Shown one piece after another: positions 29,079 through 37,910 of a stretch of DNA of 64,000 nt. The translations under genes were made by a program, and so were the position numbers. The notes under the pieces are model-generated. The model was not told the DNA's origin. It ran no database searches and saw only the letters and a program-made list of their open reading frames with translations. Source of the stretch: Nocardioides thalensis (GTDB lineage: Bacteria > Actinomycetota > Actinomycetes > Propionibacteriales > Nocardioidaceae); contig NZ_JACCFP010000001.1 in NCBI RefSeq assembly GCF_013410655.1, positions 1,488,001 to 1,552,000 of the forward strand, given 5' to 3'. Numbering within the stretch: the first letter of the stretch is position 1; every line of letters begins with the position of its first letter.

Positions 29079-30835
29079 TGCGGCTTCACCGTCGTCGGGG
29101 CGAGGAGGGCCAGGTCGCGGTCCTGGTCGGGCTGCTGTCCGTCGTGCTGATGGGCGCCGCGTCGATGGCCGTAGACCTGGGCCAGGCGTTCGTCCAGCGG
29201 CAGGACGTGCAGAAGGACACCGACCTCGCGGCGCTCGCCGGCGTCGGGGGGAGCAACCTGCCCGGCACGACGTCGGGATCGTGCGGCTACGGACCGCGGG
29301 CCGTGGCGACCGACCAGGCCGTCGTGGACGTGGCGGCGCACCTGGTCGCGAATGCGGGCGACACCTGGGCGGTGACGCCGACCCCGACCGGCCTGGTGGA
29401 CTGCGACCTCGCCAACGGAGAGGTCCTCTACGGGACGGTGTCCACGGTGTCCGGGGCGCTCCGGCTGGCCCCCGACCCGTACCTCCTGACGGTCCTGAGC
29501 CCGGAGCGGGAGGTGAGCTTCGCGTTCGCGCCCGTCCTCGGCTCCGACAGCACCCGGGTCGACGCGCAAGCGACGGCGGCGATCAGGTCTCCGGCCGTGC
29601 GGTCGGTGCCCTTCTACGCTTTCGTCGGCTGTGACTGGGGGCGGCAGACCATCGCCCAGCCCAACAACGGGCACGCCGCGACGACGGTCAGTCTCGCGTT
29701 CCCCGACGAGTCCAACGGTGCCACGTTGACCAGCCTGACGACCGATCCTCTCTCGGACCCGCCGAGGATCACCGTCCCGGCTCCGGACCCGTCGCCGCTC
29801 ACGATCGCGGGCACCGGCCTCAAGAACGCGCAGAAGCCCGTGACGGGGCTAGGCTTCTTCGAGCCCGGGGGCAGCTCGCCGGTGTGGGTGCCCGCCGCGG
29901 ACTTCGCCACGCACACCGACACCTCGATCCGCCTGGCCAACGTCCCGGCAGGAGTCCGGACCGTGCCTGGTGACTGGTACGTCCGGGTCCGGACCAGCGA
30001 CGGTTGGTCGAAGGTCTACGACAACCGCGGCGCGCTGCTCGCGCTCCCGCTGATCGTCGGCAACCCCACGCTGACCTGCGGCCAGGGCTCCAGCGGCGGC
30101 AACTTCGGCACCCTGCGGCTGTTCCCCAGCTGGGGTGGCGGGTCGACCAACGTCCAGATCGCCCTCAACATCGCGAAGGGGCTGGAGCACACCCTCGCCG
30201 CCCACCCGTCGCCGGTGGCGACGGGCCTCTGCGGCACGGGCACGGCCGGCACCGTGCTGTGGCCGAACGAGGCCACCAACTGCATCTCCACCGACCCCGG
30301 CATGGCGGCCCAGGCCGCCCAGGCCGGCTTCATCGAGGGAGTCGGGTCGACGAAGGGACGGCTCGGCAACGTGCAGCCCGGCACCGGTTGCGCCGAGTCC
30401 GGCGTACCCGCGACGACCGTGCTCGAGGGCTTCGTGATCAACAACGACACGTTGTCGTGCTTCCTGACGGACGACGGCGTCAACCTCGGCACGGTCAACT
30501 CCGCGGACTACGCCGGGGACCCCGTCTTCTCGCCTGCGATCTACCACTCGCCGCGGTTCATGCTGATCCCGGTCCTGCGGGTGCAGCCAACGTCGGGAGC
30601 CAGCAGGTCCTACCAGATCGTGGGCTTCCGGCCGGCGTTCCTGACCGGCCAGCCCAACTCGGCCACGCGGACCACGCCGGCCGGTCCGGGGAACGGCCTG
30701 ACCCTCGACCGGCACGGCGAGATCGAGTCGGTGCAGGTCGTGTTCATCAACGGCAACGCGCTGCCGCCCATGGACGCGGCCGGTACGACGGACTACGCGG
30801 GGTCGGGGCCACGGGTGATCCGGCTCGTCGACTGA
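29078..30835 (+). CDS. TadG-like protein, distinct from the paralogous pair
   Basis: 585 residues. N terminus RRRGEEGQVAVLVGLLSVVLMGAASMAVDLGQAFVQRQDVQKDTDLAALAG is a TadG-type anchor helix followed by the usual helical repeat. The rest is an exported region rich in Gly, Thr, Pro and Ser, with a possible Ig-like/IPT segment near 220-310 (PPRITVPAPDPSPLTIAGTGL) and several cysteines. It shows no obvious similarity past the N terminus to the paralogues at 26703 and 31465. Translationally coupled to the TadE gene before it, so the two probably form a complex. Function unknown. Confidence 0.78.
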   Translation: MRLHRRRGEEGQVAVLVGLLSVVLMGAASMAVDLGQAFVQRQDVQKDTDLAALAGVGGSNLPGTTSGSCGYGPRAVATDQAVVDVAAHLVANAGDTWAVTPTPTGLVDCDLANGEVLYGTVSTVSGALRLAPDPYLLTVLSPEREVSFAFAPVLGSDSTRVDAQATAAIRSPAVRSVPFYAFVGCDWGRQTIAQPNNGHAATTVSLAFPDESNGATLTSLTTDPLSDPPRITVPAPDPSPLTIAGTGLKNAQKPVTGLGFFEPGGSSPVWVPAADFATHTDTSIRLANVPAGVRTVPGDWYVRVRTSDGWSKVYDNRGALLALPLIVGNPTLTCGQGSSGGNFGTLRLFPSWGGGSTNVQIALNIAKGLEHTLAAHPSPVATGLCGTGTAGTVLWPNEATNCISTDPGMAAQAAQAGFIEGVGSTKGRLGNVQPGTGCAESGVPATTVLEGFVINNDTLSCFLTDDGVNLGTVNSADYAGDPVFSPAIYHSPRFMLIPVLRVQPTSGASRSYQIVGFRPAFLTGQPNSATRTTPAGPGNGLTLDRHGEIESVQVVFINGNALPPMDAAGTTDYAGSGPRVIRLVD

Positions 30836-30876
30836 GGCCCTCGCGGGGCCGGCCAGTGCCGTAGTCACAACGGACT

Positions 30877-30890
30877 AGGACCAAAGACCC
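30877..30890 (+). promoter_or_regulatory. GGGAC-n4-GTCC-like dyad (reverse orientation) upstream of Tad-like unit 3
   Basis: AGGACCAAAGACCC; its reverse complement GGGTCTTTGGTCCT keeps the GGGnC-n4-GTCC pattern. The likely -10 (TACTGT, 30941-30946) starts 51 bp after its end, one helical turn further than in units 1 and 2. Weaker than the other two sites alone; supported mainly by its position. Confidence 0.4.
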
Positions 30891-31000
30891 AACCGTGCAG
30901 GATCGCCTGCAATACGTTCCGTTGCCGGTTATCGCGGGTCTACTGTGACGGTGCGCCGCTCGGGGGCGGACGAGGGAGCGAACGGCGGGGAGGGCCTGCG

Positions 31001-31468
31001 ATGGGGCGCATGCGTGTGCGACGACGACGCGAGGAGCGTGGTGCGTCCGCGGTCGAGTTCGCGCTGTTGGTCCTGCCGCTGTCGCTGCTGGTCTTCGGCA
31101 TCATCGCGTTCGGGATCATGCTGAGCTTCCGGCAGACCCTCAGCCAGGCCGCCACCGAGGGGGCGCGGGCGGCCGCCGTGCAGATCGACGAGACCAAGCG
31201 CCAGGGTGACGCCGAGGCAGCGGTCGCCGAGGCGATGGGTGCGGTCATCTTCGGCGACGGCAACATGGTGTGCAACGACGGCGTGCTCGTGTGCGACGCG
31301 GAGCCCTACGTGGCCGGAGCAGGGGAGACCCCGTGCGCCGCCGACGCGGAGTGCTACGAGGTCACCGTCTCGTACCCCTACCGGGCCGAGGGGCCCGTCC
31401 AGATCCCGCTCGTCAACGAGCTGATGCCGGAGACCCTCGAGTACTCCGCCGTAGTGAGGGTGAGTTGA
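31001..31468 (+). CDS. TadE-like pseudopilin-type protein (second copy)
   Basis: 155 residues. Basic leader RMRVRRRREERG, then ASAVEFALLVLPLSLLVFGIIAFGIMLSF with Glu at helix position 5. The body carries five cysteines (MVCNDGVLVCD, TPCAAD, ECYEV), many for a bacterial exported protein of this size, suggesting disulfides. Start ATG 31001 with GGGGAGGG 7 nt upstream; a second in-frame ATG at 31010 is possible. It overlaps the TadG-like gene by 4 nt (TTGA). Only about a third of residues seem shared with the TadE protein at 28650, mostly in the helix. Confidence 0.85.
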   Translation: MGRMRVRRRREERGASAVEFALLVLPLSLLVFGIIAFGIMLSFRQTLSQAATEGARAAAVQIDETKRQGDAEAAVAEAMGAVIFGDGNMVCNDGVLVCDAEPYVAGAGETPCAADAECYEVTVSYPYRAEGPVQIPLVNELMPETLEYSAVVRVS

Positions 31469-33264
31469 GGCCCCGTCCGCGTGACGGGCGGGACGAGCGC
31501 GGAGCGGCGGCGGTCTTCGTGTCGCTCATCCTCGTCGTCCTGCTGCTCATCGCCGGGTTCGCGGTCGACCTCGGCGTCCAGCGTGTCGCCCGCACCGACG
31601 CGCAGTCGCTCGCCGACGTGGTGGCGCTCGACCTGGTCCGCGACCTCGAGGGCCGGACGGTCGCCCAGATCGGCAGCCTCCAGCCCGCAGCAGACGCGAG
31701 TCGCGACCGGAACCTCGACGTGGCGGGCTTCGACCCCGACGACCCGCCCGAGATCACCTCGATCGAGCTCGGCGAGCTCGACGACCTCGGCGCGTTCGTG
31801 GCCGGCTCGACCACGGCCGGCTACGACCCGCAGACCTACGTGCCGACCGCGGTGAGGGTGGGCGTCAACACCGATGTCGGCTTCGCGTTCGCCGGGATCA
31901 CCGGTGACGACGAGGGTGAAGCCAACCGACGTGCCGTGGCGACGGCGGACGAGAGCGCGTGCTTCCGCCTGGGGTCGTTCATCGCGTCGCTCGACTCCCG
32001 ACAGAGTGCGCTCCTCAACCCCATCCTGAGCGCGCTGTTCGGCAGCACCGTCAGCCTGACCGCGGTCGGTTACCAGGGCCTCGCAGCCGCCGACGTGTCG
32101 CTCCTCGACCTCGTCGACGTCGGCGGGCTCAACGTCGGATCGGTCGACCAGCTCCTGGCGCTCGACAACGTCAGTGCTGCCGACCTGTTCCTCGCCGCGG
32201 CCAACGTCCTCGACCAACAGGGCAACGCCGCGCAGGCCGACATCCTGCGTGCACTCGCGCTCAAGCTGCCCACTCCTACGATCGACATCGCGGAGCTGAT
32301 CGAGGCCGCGCCCGGCTCGCAGGCCGCCCTCGACGCCAGCATCAACGTGCTCGACCTCGTGACGGGCACGGTGCTCGTCGCCAACGAGGACCATGCCGTC
32401 GCGATCCCGAACCTCGGCATCTCGGTGCCCGGTGTCGGCAACGTTGCCGCGACCCTGACGGTCATCGAGTCGCCGCGCACGATGTGCGGACCTGTCGGCA
32501 CCACCAACGAGACGGCACAGGTGCGGCTGACCGCGAGTATCCACCTGAGCTCGAGGCTGCTCTCGGTGCCGGCGCTCGGCACGAGCGTCGAGCTGAAGGA
32601 GACCGACCTGACGCTCTCGTTCGACCTCGGCAAGGCCATCGCCGAGCTGACGGACGTGAACTGCCCGAGCGGCGAGGCCGAGAGCATCACCGTCGACCTG
32701 CGCTCCGGGGTCCTCGGCTCGATCAGCCTGGCCGGGTCCCTCGGCGTGAAGGCGCGGGTCGATCCCGTCGGCTCGCTGTTGAACAGCATCCTGAGCCTGC
32801 TCAACCTCGGGAGCCTGCTGAAGCCGCCGTACCTGACCCTCGACTCGTCGGTGAGCCTGGCCGCCGGCGCGCCGCCGGCGACGACGTACGACAAGACCGG
32901 GCTCGTCGTGCCGCTCCCCGAGGGCTACGAGACCCCCACCGGGTCGGGCACGGGGGACGTCCTTCAGCCCCTCTCCGTGACGCCGGTGGTCAACACCGAC
33001 CTCGTCCTCCACTACTGGGAGGGCCTGCTGCTCCTGGGCCAGTGGAAGGAGCGACACCTCACCGACCCGCTGAACACGGTCTTCAACAACGTGCTCAGCC
33101 CGATCACCAGCACGATCGTGAGCTCGATCCTCAACCCGCTCGTCCAGGCGCTCCAGGACCAGCTGGTCAAGCCGCTTGCCGACCTCCTCGGCCTCCAGCT
33201 GGGCGGTGCCGACGTCTTCGCCGTGCCCACCCCGACCTGCGGCGCTCCGCGCCTCGTCGGCTGA
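31465..33264 (+). CDS. TadG-like secreted/membrane-anchored protein (paralogue B)
   Basis: 599 residues, start TTG 31465 inside the preceding stop (TTGA), with GAGGGTGAG upstream. N terminus RDERGAAAVFVSLILVVLLLIAGFAVDLGVQRVARTDAQSLADVVALDLVRDLEG closely follows paralogue A, as do TDVGFAFAGITG and the C-terminal TPTCGAPRLVG. The four cysteines align with those of A. The middle differs more, with a Leu/Ser-rich segment (LLNSILSLLNLGSLLKP) that may be amphipathic. No known enzyme motif. Likely exported and anchored by its N-terminal helix. Followed by a hairpin terminator at 33325. Confidence 0.8.
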   Translation: MRPRPRDGRDERGAAAVFVSLILVVLLLIAGFAVDLGVQRVARTDAQSLADVVALDLVRDLEGRTVAQIGSLQPAADASRDRNLDVAGFDPDDPPEITSIELGELDDLGAFVAGSTTAGYDPQTYVPTAVRVGVNTDVGFAFAGITGDDEGEANRRAVATADESACFRLGSFIASLDSRQSALLNPILSALFGSTVSLTAVGYQGLAAADVSLLDLVDVGGLNVGSVDQLLALDNVSAADLFLAAANVLDQQGNAAQADILRALALKLPTPTIDIAELIEAAPGSQAALDASINVLDLVTGTVLVANEDHAVAIPNLGISVPGVGNVAATLTVIESPRTMCGPVGTTNETAQVRLTASIHLSSRLLSVPALGTSVELKETDLTLSFDLGKAIAELTDVNCPSGEAESITVDLRSGVLGSISLAGSLGVKARVDPVGSLLNSILSLLNLGSLLKPPYLTLDSSVSLAAGAPPATTYDKTGLVVPLPEGYETPTGSGTGDVLQPLSVTPVVNTDLVLHYWEGLLLLGQWKERHLTDPLNTVFNNVLSPITSTIVSSILNPLVQALQDQLVKPLADLLGLQLGGADVFAVPTPTCGAPRLVG

Positions 33265-33324
33265 TCGCCCCGGCCCGGCCGCCCGGATGGTGGCGATGAG
33301 CTCGACGGTCCACCTGCGTGACCC

Positions 33325-33358
33325 CGGCCTGTGGAACGTCCACGGACTCCACAGGCCG
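33325..33358 (+). terminator. Hairpin terminator after the Tad-like region
   Basis: An 11 bp perfect stem, arms 33325-33335 (CGGCCTGTGGA) and 33348-33358 (TCCACAGGCCG), 12 nt loop. The 3' half of the left arm can instead pair locally as GTGGA-ACG-TCCAC, so two alternative folds exist. Confidence 0.6.
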
Positions 33359-33419
33359 ACGGCCACCGTTCGCATCGTGTCGACGGACCTCGCCAACCTG
33401 TGGGGCGAGGAGGTCGGAC

Positions 33420-33851
33420 ATGACAGAGACCATGGAGCCTGGTCACGAGGCTCGCGTCGCTCGCAGCTCGAGCACCGAGGTGACGACGGCGGAGGCACGA
33501 CAGGCGCTCGGGCGCTACGGCGAGGACGTCGCGGAGCGGCTGCTCACCGACGAGGACCATCGGATGGTGCTCCTCGACCGCAACTGGAGGTGCGCCGACG
33601 GCGAGCTCGACCTGGTGCTGCGCGACGGCGACGTGCTCGTGGCCTGCGAGGTGAAGACGCGTACGTCCCTCGCCGCAGGCACGCCCCACGAGGCGGTCAC
33701 CGACGACAAGCTCGCCCGCCTCAAGCGGCTCGCTCAGCTGTGGGCCGAGCAGCGGGGCCTGCGGCCACCGGAGACCCGGATCGACCTGGTCGCCGTGATG
33801 CGCCCGCGCAAGGGACCGGCGCAGGTCGACCACGTGCGCGGGCTGGCCTGA
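33420..33851 (+). CDS. YraN/UPF0102-family nuclease-like protein
   Basis: 143 residues. After a variable N terminus of about 30 residues, LGRYGEDVAERLL, ILDRNWRC-type strand (VLLDRNWRC), GELDLVLRDGDVLVACEVKTRTS and RIDLVAVM make the PD-(D/E)xK-like core of the YraN family, often encoded next to comM and dprA. A Holliday-junction-resolvase-like fold is known; the activity is unproven. Start ATG 33420 with GAGGAGG upstream. Overlaps the next gene by 1 nt (TGATG). Confidence 0.9.
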   Translation: MTETMEPGHEARVARSSSTEVTTAEARQALGRYGEDVAERLLTDEDHRMVLLDRNWRCADGELDLVLRDGDVLVACEVKTRTSLAAGTPHEAVTDDKLARLKRLAQLWAEQRGLRPPETRIDLVAVMRPRKGPAQVDHVRGLA

Positions 33852-35455
33852 TGCCGCACGCCACGACGCACACCGTCACCCTCAACGGGGCCCTGGGGCA
33901 CCTCGTCGACGTCCAGGCCGACGTCTCGATGGGCCAGGCCAACGTCACCCTGGTGGGCCGCGCCGACGCTGCGATCCGCGAGGGCGTCGACCGGATCCGC
34001 ACCGCCCTGATCAACAGCGACCTGGGGTGGCCCGCCACCAAGCGGACCACGATCCTGCTGTCGCCCGCCGACGTGGCGAAGTCGGGCACCCACTTCGACG
34101 TCGCCCTCGCCGTCGCGGTCGCCTGGGCCGACGCTGGCCTGGACCCCCGCGACCTCGACGCCACGGCGTTCGTCGGTGAGCTCACCCTCTCCGGCGGGGT
34201 CCGGCCCGCCGTGGGCGTCCTGCCCATGGTGCTGGCCGCCGCCGAGCGGGGGATCAGCCGGGTGTTCGTACCAGAGCCCCAGATGGACGAGGCGGCGATG
34301 GTGCCCGGCGTCGAGGTCTACGGCGTGCGTTCGCTCGCCCAGGTGGTCGCGCTGCTGCGCGGCCAGGAGCCGCCGGCCGCGCCGCCGGTCGCCGCGGCGT
34401 CGGGCACGCAGCTGCTGACGTGGCTCGGGGAGGAGCGTCTCGACGAGCTCGACTTCGCCGACCTCAACGGGCTCGTCGACGTGAAGTACGCCGTCGAGGT
34501 CGCGGCCGCCGGCGGACACGCGATCCTGCTCTCCGGGCCCAAGGGCGCGGGCAAGACCAGCATCGCGGAGCGGATCCCGACGATCATGCCCGACCTCACG
34601 GCCGAGGAGTCGCTCGAGCTCACTGCGGTGCACTCGCTGGCGGGGGTCCTCGACCCCGGCGGCGGGATGATCTACCGCCCGCCCTTCGCCGCGCCCCACC
34701 ACGACGCGAGCAAGGCGAGCATCGTCGGCGGCGGCAACGGCCAGGTCAGGCCCGGGGAGATCTCCCGCGCCCATTGCGGCGTCCTGTTTCTCGACGAGTT
34801 CCCGCTGTTCCGCGCCGACGTGATCGAGGCGCTGCGCCAGCCGCTCGAGAGCGGCGACATCACGATCGCGCGCCAGGAGGAGTCGGTGCGGCTCCCCGCG
34901 CGGGGCCTGCTGGTGCTCGCGTCGAACCCGTGCCCGTGCGGCAACTACGCGACGAACCCCCAGGCCAACCGGTGCAACTGCGCCGAAGCCGTGCGGCGTC
35001 ACTACCGCAACAAGCTCTCGGGCCCGATCGTCGACCGCATCGACATCACCCGTCACGTCACACCGGCCAAGCCGTCCGACGGCGACCCGTTCCGGCCGGC
35101 CGAGACGTCGGCGCAGATGGCCGAGCGCGTCGCGGCCGCCCGCCGCCGCCAGCACGAGCGGTTCGTCGGATGCAGCTGGCGCCTCAACAGCCAGATCCCG
35201 AGCCCGCGGCTCAAGGACGCCTGGCCGGTCCCGCGGAAGGCGCAGGAGCTGATCGATCGCGAGACCTATCGGGGGCGGCTCAGTGCTCGCGGCGCCGTAC
35301 GCGTCGCGCGCATCGCCTGGACGGTCGCCGACCTCGCCTCGGTGCGCCTGGGGATCGATGTCCGGCCAGGGGTCGACGAGGTCAGCACGGCGCTGCGCCT
35401 GCGCGCCGGCGAGCCGCTCGACCTGCGGCTGGCACTCGAGGAGCGCGCCGGATGA
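33851..35455 (+). CDS. comM: YifB/ComM-family Mg-chelatase-like AAA+ ATPase
   Basis: 534 residues: N-terminal Lon-like ChlI domain (VDVQADVSMGQANVTLVGRADAAIREGVDRIRTAL; GELTLSGGVRPAVGVLP), AAA+ core with Walker A GPKGAGKTS, Walker B VLFLDEFPLF, and four cysteines in ASNPCPCGNYATNPQANRCNC, then a C-terminal Mg-chelatase domain. ComM of Vibrio promotes branch migration during natural transformation. It lies between yraN and dprA with 1 and 4 nt overlaps, a conserved DNA-processing operon. Confidence 0.93.
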   Translation: MPHATTHTVTLNGALGHLVDVQADVSMGQANVTLVGRADAAIREGVDRIRTALINSDLGWPATKRTTILLSPADVAKSGTHFDVALAVAVAWADAGLDPRDLDATAFVGELTLSGGVRPAVGVLPMVLAAAERGISRVFVPEPQMDEAAMVPGVEVYGVRSLAQVVALLRGQEPPAAPPVAAASGTQLLTWLGEERLDELDFADLNGLVDVKYAVEVAAAGGHAILLSGPKGAGKTSIAERIPTIMPDLTAEESLELTAVHSLAGVLDPGGGMIYRPPFAAPHHDASKASIVGGGNGQVRPGEISRAHCGVLFLDEFPLFRADVIEALRQPLESGDITIARQEESVRLPARGLLVLASNPCPCGNYATNPQANRCNCAEAVRRHYRNKLSGPIVDRIDITRHVTPAKPSDGDPFRPAETSAQMAERVAAARRRQHERFVGCSWRLNSQIPSPRLKDAWPVPRKAQELIDRETYRGRLSARGAVRVARIAWTVADLASVRLGIDVRPGVDEVSTALRLRAGEPLDLRLALEERAG

Positions 35456-36624
35456 ACGTGCAACCGGTTCTCTTCCAGGCGCCGGAGCCGGCAAACCTCG
35501 ACCAGGAGCGCCGGGCGCGCCTGACCCTCAACCTGATCGCCGAGCCGGGGGACTGGGCGTTCCTCGCCGTCGCTCACGAGATCGGCGGCATCGCGATGCT
35601 CCGCGCGATCCACGACGACCCCCGCAAGCACGAGCTGCTCGAGGCCGCCGCGGCGCGGTTGGCCGAGGTCGATGTCGACCGCACGATGGAGGAGGCCGAC
35701 CGGCTCGGGCTGCGGTTCGTCATTCCCGGCGACGACGAGTGGCCCGGCCAGGTGGAGGACCTCTACGGCCACGAGCCGATCTCCGAGCGGGGAGGTCCCC
35801 CCATCGGCCTCTGGGTCAAGGGCCCGCTCCGGCTCGACACCCTGGGGGAGTCCGTGGCGATCGTCGGCTCGCGATCCTCGACCTCGTACGGCGAGTCGGT
35901 GGCCGCCGACATCGCCGCCCAGCTGGGTCACGCCGACGTCCCGATCGTGTCCGGCGCGGCGTACGGGATCGACTACGCGGCCCACCGGGGCGCGCTGAGC
36001 ACCCGGGCGCCCACGGTCGCAGTGCTCGCCTGCGGCGCCGACCGCGTCTACCCGACGGCGCACCGCCAGCTGCTCGACCACCTCGGCCGGGAGCACGCCG
36101 TGGTCTCCGAGGCGCCGCCCGGGCACTCCCCGCAGCGGATCCGCTTCCTCGCCCGCAACCGGCTCATCGCCGCCCTGTCCAAGGGAACGGTCGTCGTCGA
36201 GGCGGCCTACCGCAGCGGCGCGATCAGCACGGTCAATTGGGCGGCCCGGTTGAACCGGGTGGTCATGGGCGTGCCCGGGCCGATCTCTGTCGCGACCAGT
36301 GCGGGCGTGCACCAGCTGATCCGCAACCACGTCGCCACGCTCGTCACCTCCGGTGACGACGTGCTCGAGCTCATCGGCAAGGCAGGCGAGCACGTTCGCG
36401 ACGAGCCGCGCGGCCCCGACAACCCGCGCGACCTGCTGACGTTCCGCGAGCGGCAGGTGCTCGACGCCGTCCCGGTCGCACAGAGTGCGGGCGTCGACTC
36501 GATAGCGGTGGTCGCGGGGCTCGGAGTCGCGCCGGTGCGACGAGCGCTCGAGGGGCTGCTGCAGAAGGGCTTCGTCGAGAGGGACCACTCCGGGTGGCAC
36601 CTCACCGATCTCGCGATGACCTGA
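35452..36624 (+). CDS. dprA: DNA-processing protein DprA
   Basis: 390 residues. Central Rossmann-like DprA domain: [68 protein letters not shown] and [16 protein letters not shown]-terminal winged helix (about 325-390, [44 protein letters not shown]) is present. DprA loads RecA on incoming single-stranded DNA in transformation and is widely kept in non-transforming actinobacteria. ATGA overlap with comM. The N-terminal 110 residues are a SAM-like helical region. A 61 bp spacer follows before xerC. Confidence 0.94.
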   Translation: MNVQPVLFQAPEPANLDQERRARLTLNLIAEPGDWAFLAVAHEIGGIAMLRAIHDDPRKHELLEAAAARLAEVDVDRTMEEADRLGLRFVIPGDDEWPGQVEDLYGHEPISERGGPPIGLWVKGPLRLDTLGESVAIVGSRSSTSYGESVAADIAAQLGHADVPIVSGAAYGIDYAAHRGALSTRAPTVAVLACGADRVYPTAHRQLLDHLGREHAVVSEAPPGHSPQRIRFLARNRLIAALSKGTVVVEAAYRSGAISTVNWAARLNRVVMGVPGPISVATSAGVHQLIRNHVATLVTSGDDVLELIGKAGEHVRDEPRGPDNPRDLLTFRERQVLDAVPVAQSAGVDSIAVVAGLGVAPVRRALEGLLQKGFVERDHSGWHLTDLAMT

Positions 36625-36673
36625 CACAGATGAGCAAGTCCCACGCCTCGCGCGCTGCGCGACGCTCAGCATC

Positions 36674-36679
36674 TACGCT
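36674..36679 (+). promoter_or_regulatory. -10 element of leaderless xerC
   Basis: TACGCT ends 6 nt before the ATG at 36686. No Shine-Dalgarno sequence lies upstream of that ATG, so a leaderless transcript is likely. Confidence 0.5.
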
Positions 36680-36685
36680 CGAGGC

Positions 36686-37636
36686 ATGTCCGAGCCCGCC
36701 GCACCCGAGCAGCCCGCTGCCGAGCTGCCCGAGGCGATGGCGCGGGTGCTCGGCGACTACGAGCGCCACCTGAGGTCCGAGCGCGACGTCGCACCGCTGA
36801 CGGTCAAGGCCTACATCGGTGACATCACCGGCCTGCTCGACCACGCCCACCGGCTCGGCGACACCGACCCGGCCGAGCTGGACCTGCGCACCCTGCGCAG
36901 CTGGCTGGCCAAGCAGCAGACCATGGGGCGGTCGCGGACCACCCTCGGCCGCAAGGCGACCGCCGCCCGGGTGTTCACCGCGTGGCTGGCGCGCACCGGC
37001 CGGGCGCCGACCGACGTCGGTTCGTCGCTCGGCTCGCCCAAGCCCCACAAGACGCTGCCCGACGTGCTCCGGGTCGACGAGGCGAGGGCCCTCATCGAGG
37101 CGGCCGCTGCGACCGCCGCCGACGGCACGCCCACCGGGCTCCGCGACGTGGCGATGCTCGAGCTGCTCTACGCGACCGGCATCCGCGTGGGGGAGCTCGT
37201 GGGCATCGACGTCGACGACATCGACCGCGACCGCAACGTCGCGCGCGTCTTCGGCAAGGGACGCAAGGAGCGCACGGTCCCGTTCGGGCACCCCGCCGCG
37301 ACCGCGATCGACCGGTGGCTCTCAGCCGGACGACCCCTGCTGGCCCGCGAGGGGTCGGGGCCGGCACTCTTCCTCGGCGCCCGCGGGGGCCGTGTCGACC
37401 AGCGGGTCGTGCGGGCGGTCGTGCACCGGATGCTCGCCGACGTGCCCGGCGCGCCGGACCTCGGCCCACACGGCCTCCGGCACACCGCGGCCACGCACCT
37501 CCTCGAGGGGGGAGCGGACCTGCGCGCGGTGCAGGAGCTCCTCGGCCACGCCTCGCTCGCCACGACCCAGCGCTACACCCACGTGACCACCGACCGGCTC
37601 CGTCGCGCCTACCGGCAGGCGCATCCACGGGCGTGA
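36686..37636 (+). CDS. xerC: Tyrosine recombinase XerC
   Basis: 316 residues. N-terminal SAM-like core-binding domain (about 20-110) and catalytic domain with Arg167 (ATGIRVGEL), Lys in GKGRKER, His262-x-x-Arg265 ([11 protein letters not shown]), His in [15 protein letters not shown] and the nucleophile Tyr297. Resolves chromosome dimers at dif with XerD. Its position next to dprA and before rpsB matches XerC of other actinobacteria, so a mobile-element integrase is unlikely; no att duplication or cargo is seen. Confidence 0.93.
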   Translation: MSEPAAPEQPAAELPEAMARVLGDYERHLRSERDVAPLTVKAYIGDITGLLDHAHRLGDTDPAELDLRTLRSWLAKQQTMGRSRTTLGRKATAARVFTAWLARTGRAPTDVGSSLGSPKPHKTLPDVLRVDEARALIEAAAATAADGTPTGLRDVAMLELLYATGIRVGELVGIDVDDIDRDRNVARVFGKGRKERTVPFGHPAATAIDRWLSAGRPLLAREGSGPALFLGARGGRVDQRVVRAVVHRMLADVPGAPDLGPHGLRHTAATHLLEGGADLRAVQELLGHASLATTQRYTHVTTDRLRRAYRQAHPRA

Positions 37637-37667
37637 GCTCTGCGGGCCGGTCTGTGATGATGACCGG

Positions 37668-37904
37668 GTGGCGCAGAGGACGTTGTCCGACGTGGCCCGT
37701 GCGATGGACCGCAGCGGGCTGCTGACCGTCGAGCGCGCCCGCGTGCTGCAGCTGGCGGCGGCCGCCGATCGACCGGCCGGCTACAAGTGCAGCCACCCGG
37801 AGCTGGCCGGCATGGGCTGGACCCACCCCTGGCCCGACGAGCCGATGACGCCGCACGCCTGCTGCCGGGACGACGAGCACTGCCCGTCCCACTGGTCGCG
37901 CTGA
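37668..37904 (+). CDS. Small Cys/His-rich protein of unknown function
   Basis: 78 residues, start GTG 37668, with GATGAT 6 nt upstream (37656-37661), a leaderless layout. The first half is helical (TLSDVARAMDRSGLLTVERARVLQLAAAAD). The second half has Cys and His at intervals (YKCSHPE, GWTHPW, TPHACCRDDEHCPSHW) that could bind zinc. No family recognised. It fills the gap between xerC and a convergent gene with a stop 6 bp from that gene's stop, and codon usage (high GC at third positions) fits a real gene. Confidence 0.6.
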   Translation: MAQRTLSDVARAMDRSGLLTVERARVLQLAAAADRPAGYKCSHPELAGMGWTHPWPDEPMTPHACCRDDEHCPSHWSR

Positions 37905-37910
37905 GCCCGA

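Noticed and set aside
26703..33264. Complete Tad pilus locus
   Set aside because: Only TadE/TadG-like proteins are present; no CpaF/TadA ATPase, TadB/TadC, RcpC or prepilin peptidase is encoded here.
36686..37636. Integrase of a mobile element
   Set aside because: Sequence and position fit housekeeping XerC; there is no tRNA, attachment repeat, excisionase or cargo beside it.
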